Source of the DNA: Vibrio cincinnatiensis DSM 19608 | GTDB lineage: Bacteria; Pseudomonadota; Gammaproteobacteria; Enterobacterales; Vibrionaceae | Reading direction: 5' to 3' | NCBI RefSeq assembly: GCF_900167345.1 | Contig: NZ_FUXB01000003.1 | Location: 62,001 to 126,000, forward strand | DNA: 64,000 nt | Shown here: positions 63,162 through 64,000 of the stretch, piece after piece | How the letters are laid out: every line of letters starts with the position of its first letter | How positions within the stretch are numbered: the stretch's first letter is position 1 | The notes under the pieces: model-generated | What the model was told of the DNA's origin: nothing | The model's database searches: none | The model's input: the letters and a program-made list of their open reading frames with translations, nothing else | Position numbers and translations under genes: made by a program

Positions 63162-63186
63162 AGCGCCTTTTTAGGCGCTTTTTTTA
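63162..63186 (+). terminator. Terminator after iolE
   Basis: AGCGCCT/AGGCGCT stem with a 4-nt T loop and a long T-run (63179-63185). Confidence 0.9.
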
Positions 63187-63252
63187 TCCCACCATTCTAG
63201 TCAACAAAAGCCAGAATGGTCAGTAGCACTCCTTGGTTTTATGTGTGTTAAA

Positions 63253-63268
63253 TGAAATTAAGATTTCA
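63253..63268. promoter_or_regulatory. Inositol operator upstream of iolA
   Basis: TGAAAT-TAAG-ATTTCA, extended to AAATGAAAT/ATTTCATTT. About 83 bp upstream of the iolA -35 box, so it would act together with the weaker site in the promoter spacer. Confidence 0.75.
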
Positions 63269-63350
63269 TTTAAATTCGGTAAATTGGGTGATTTCGGCCA
63301 AAATTTAGAAAATATCTCGCACGTAATGAAATGAAATAACTCACTTTCCA

Positions 63351-63379
63351 TTGAAAATGAAATATTTATTCTGTATAAA
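63351..63379 (+). promoter_or_regulatory. iolA promoter with degenerate operator in spacer
   Basis: TTGAAA (63351-63356), 17-bp spacer, TATAAA (63374-63379). Spacer reads TGAAAT-ATTT-ATTCTG. It matches the iolC promoter at 60157 closely, including the -10 context GTATAAA. Confidence 0.8.
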
Positions 63380-63474
63380 GGGTAGCATTGTTAGAACGAT
63401 TCAAGCAGTACGGAATACGTAGTGACAGCAAAATAATAATGATGTTCCAGTCAAGACAGCCGAAGGAGAATACG

Positions 63475-64000
63475 ATGGAAACGGTGCTGAATTTTATTAA
63501 TGGTCAACGCAAAACAAGCCAGAGTGAACGATTTTCTGCAATCTATAACCCTGCAACAGGTGAGCAAACCCGACAGGTCCAATTAAGCCAAAAGGAAGAA
63601 GTGGAAGAGGCGATCAACGCGGCGGAAAAAGCGTTTGCCTCATGGGCGAAAACCAGCCCGTTAAAACGTGCGCGAGTTATGTTTCAGTTTAAAGCGTTAC
63701 TGGAGCAGAATATGGATAGATTGGCTCGGGTCATCTCCAATGAGCATGGTAAAGTTTATTCTGATGCGGTGGGGGAAGTGACTCGAGGGCTTGAAGTGGT
63801 TGAGTTCGCCTGTGGTATTCCTCATCTGCAAAAAGGAGAACACTCTGCCAACGTGGGGACGCATGTTGATAGCCATTCTTTAATGCAGCCACTCGGTGTT
63901 TGCGCTGGCATCACCCCGTTTAACTTCCCAGCGATGGTGCCAATGTGGATGTTTCCCATTGCTTTAGCAACGGGTAATACCTTTATTTTAAAGCCGTCAG
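63475..64000 (+). CDS. iolA: Methylmalonate-semialdehyde dehydrogenase (5' part)
   Basis: First 175 residues of the CoA-acylating aldehyde dehydrogenase that turns malonate semialdehyde into acetyl-CoA, the last inositol step. Starts METVLNFINGQRKTSQSERFSAIYNPATGE after AAGGAG. GVCAGITPFNFPAMVPMWMFPIALATGNTFILKPS is the cofactor-binding start typical of MmsA/IolA. The gene runs off the window, so the catalytic Cys is not visible. The assignment fits the promoter layout shared with iolC. Confidence 0.93.
   Translation, partial: METVLNFINGQRKTSQSERFSAIYNPATGEQTRQVQLSQKEEVEEAINAAEKAFASWAKTSPLKRARVMFQFKALLEQNMDRLARVISNEHGKVYSDAVGEVTRGLEVVEFACGIPHLQKGEHSANVGTHVDSHSLMQPLGVCAGITPFNFPAMVPMWMFPIALATGNTFILKPS

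Larger units (their letters stand above)
63121..63474. other. iolE-iolA interval
   Basis: No gene seen. It contains the iolE terminator, a perfect operator (63253), further TGAAAT half-sites around 63325-63335, and the iolA promoter (63351). Confidence 0.6.

Overview
The gene content suggests a gammaproteobacterium of the Vibrio group: a YbiT-type ABC-F protein, a vSGLT-like sodium symporter, P4-type island integrases, a gammaproteobacterial fused IolC-DUF2090, and many best-fitting Vibrio families. This is inferred from protein families only; there is no rRNA or tRNA gene to confirm it.

Bases 1-28,800 look like a composite genomic island. It opens inside a type I restriction-modification locus (3' end of hsdM, hsdS, a PrrC-like anticodon nuclease gene, hsdR) followed by a second complete hsdR-like gene. 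The two hsdR genes share a 183-bp nearly identical tract that looks like gene conversion. A P4-type integrase missing its N-terminus and an IS630-family remnant follow. Then comes a 16-kb copper-resistance block: a MerR-type regulator with its promoter, the CopA exporter, small Met/His-rich secreted proteins, a PII-like protein, the CusRS two-component system, the CusCBA efflux pump (its CusB carries two fused CusF-like domains), a cupredoxin, a c-type cytochrome and a DUF411 protein. Two palindromes matching the CusR box lie upstream of the secreted-protein genes. The block ends at three direct repeats, an IS256-family remnant and an intact P4-type integrase with paired arm-site-like repeats.

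Bases 29,151-39,289 hold a ureide (allantoate) catabolic operon: a polar amino-acid-type ABC transporter, an RpiR regulator, a YfeH-like symporter, an amidase, an HpxW-like Ntn-hydrolase, a PucG/HpxJ-like ureidoglycine aminotransferase and an HpxK-like allantoate amidohydrolase. It carries two independent lesions: an in-frame stop at the end of the binding protein's signal peptide, and a one-base deletion in the aminotransferase.

Bases 39,414-43,144 carry two housekeeping-type genes, a U32 peptidase-family protein and YbiT. Bases 43,671-49,802 encode a sugar ABC transporter (binding protein, ATPase, two permeases) with an FGGY kinase.

Bases 49,900-64,000 are a myo-inositol catabolic regulon: iolG, a sodium symporter, a cNMP/CBS/DUF294 protein with a DEDDh exonuclease, an RpiR regulator, and iolB, iolD, iolC-DUF2090, iolE and iolA (iolA is cut by the window end). 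A recurring palindrome, TGAAAT-N4-ATTTCA, sits in front of most of these units, in several cases within the promoter spacer. It is the obvious candidate operator for the local RpiR protein.
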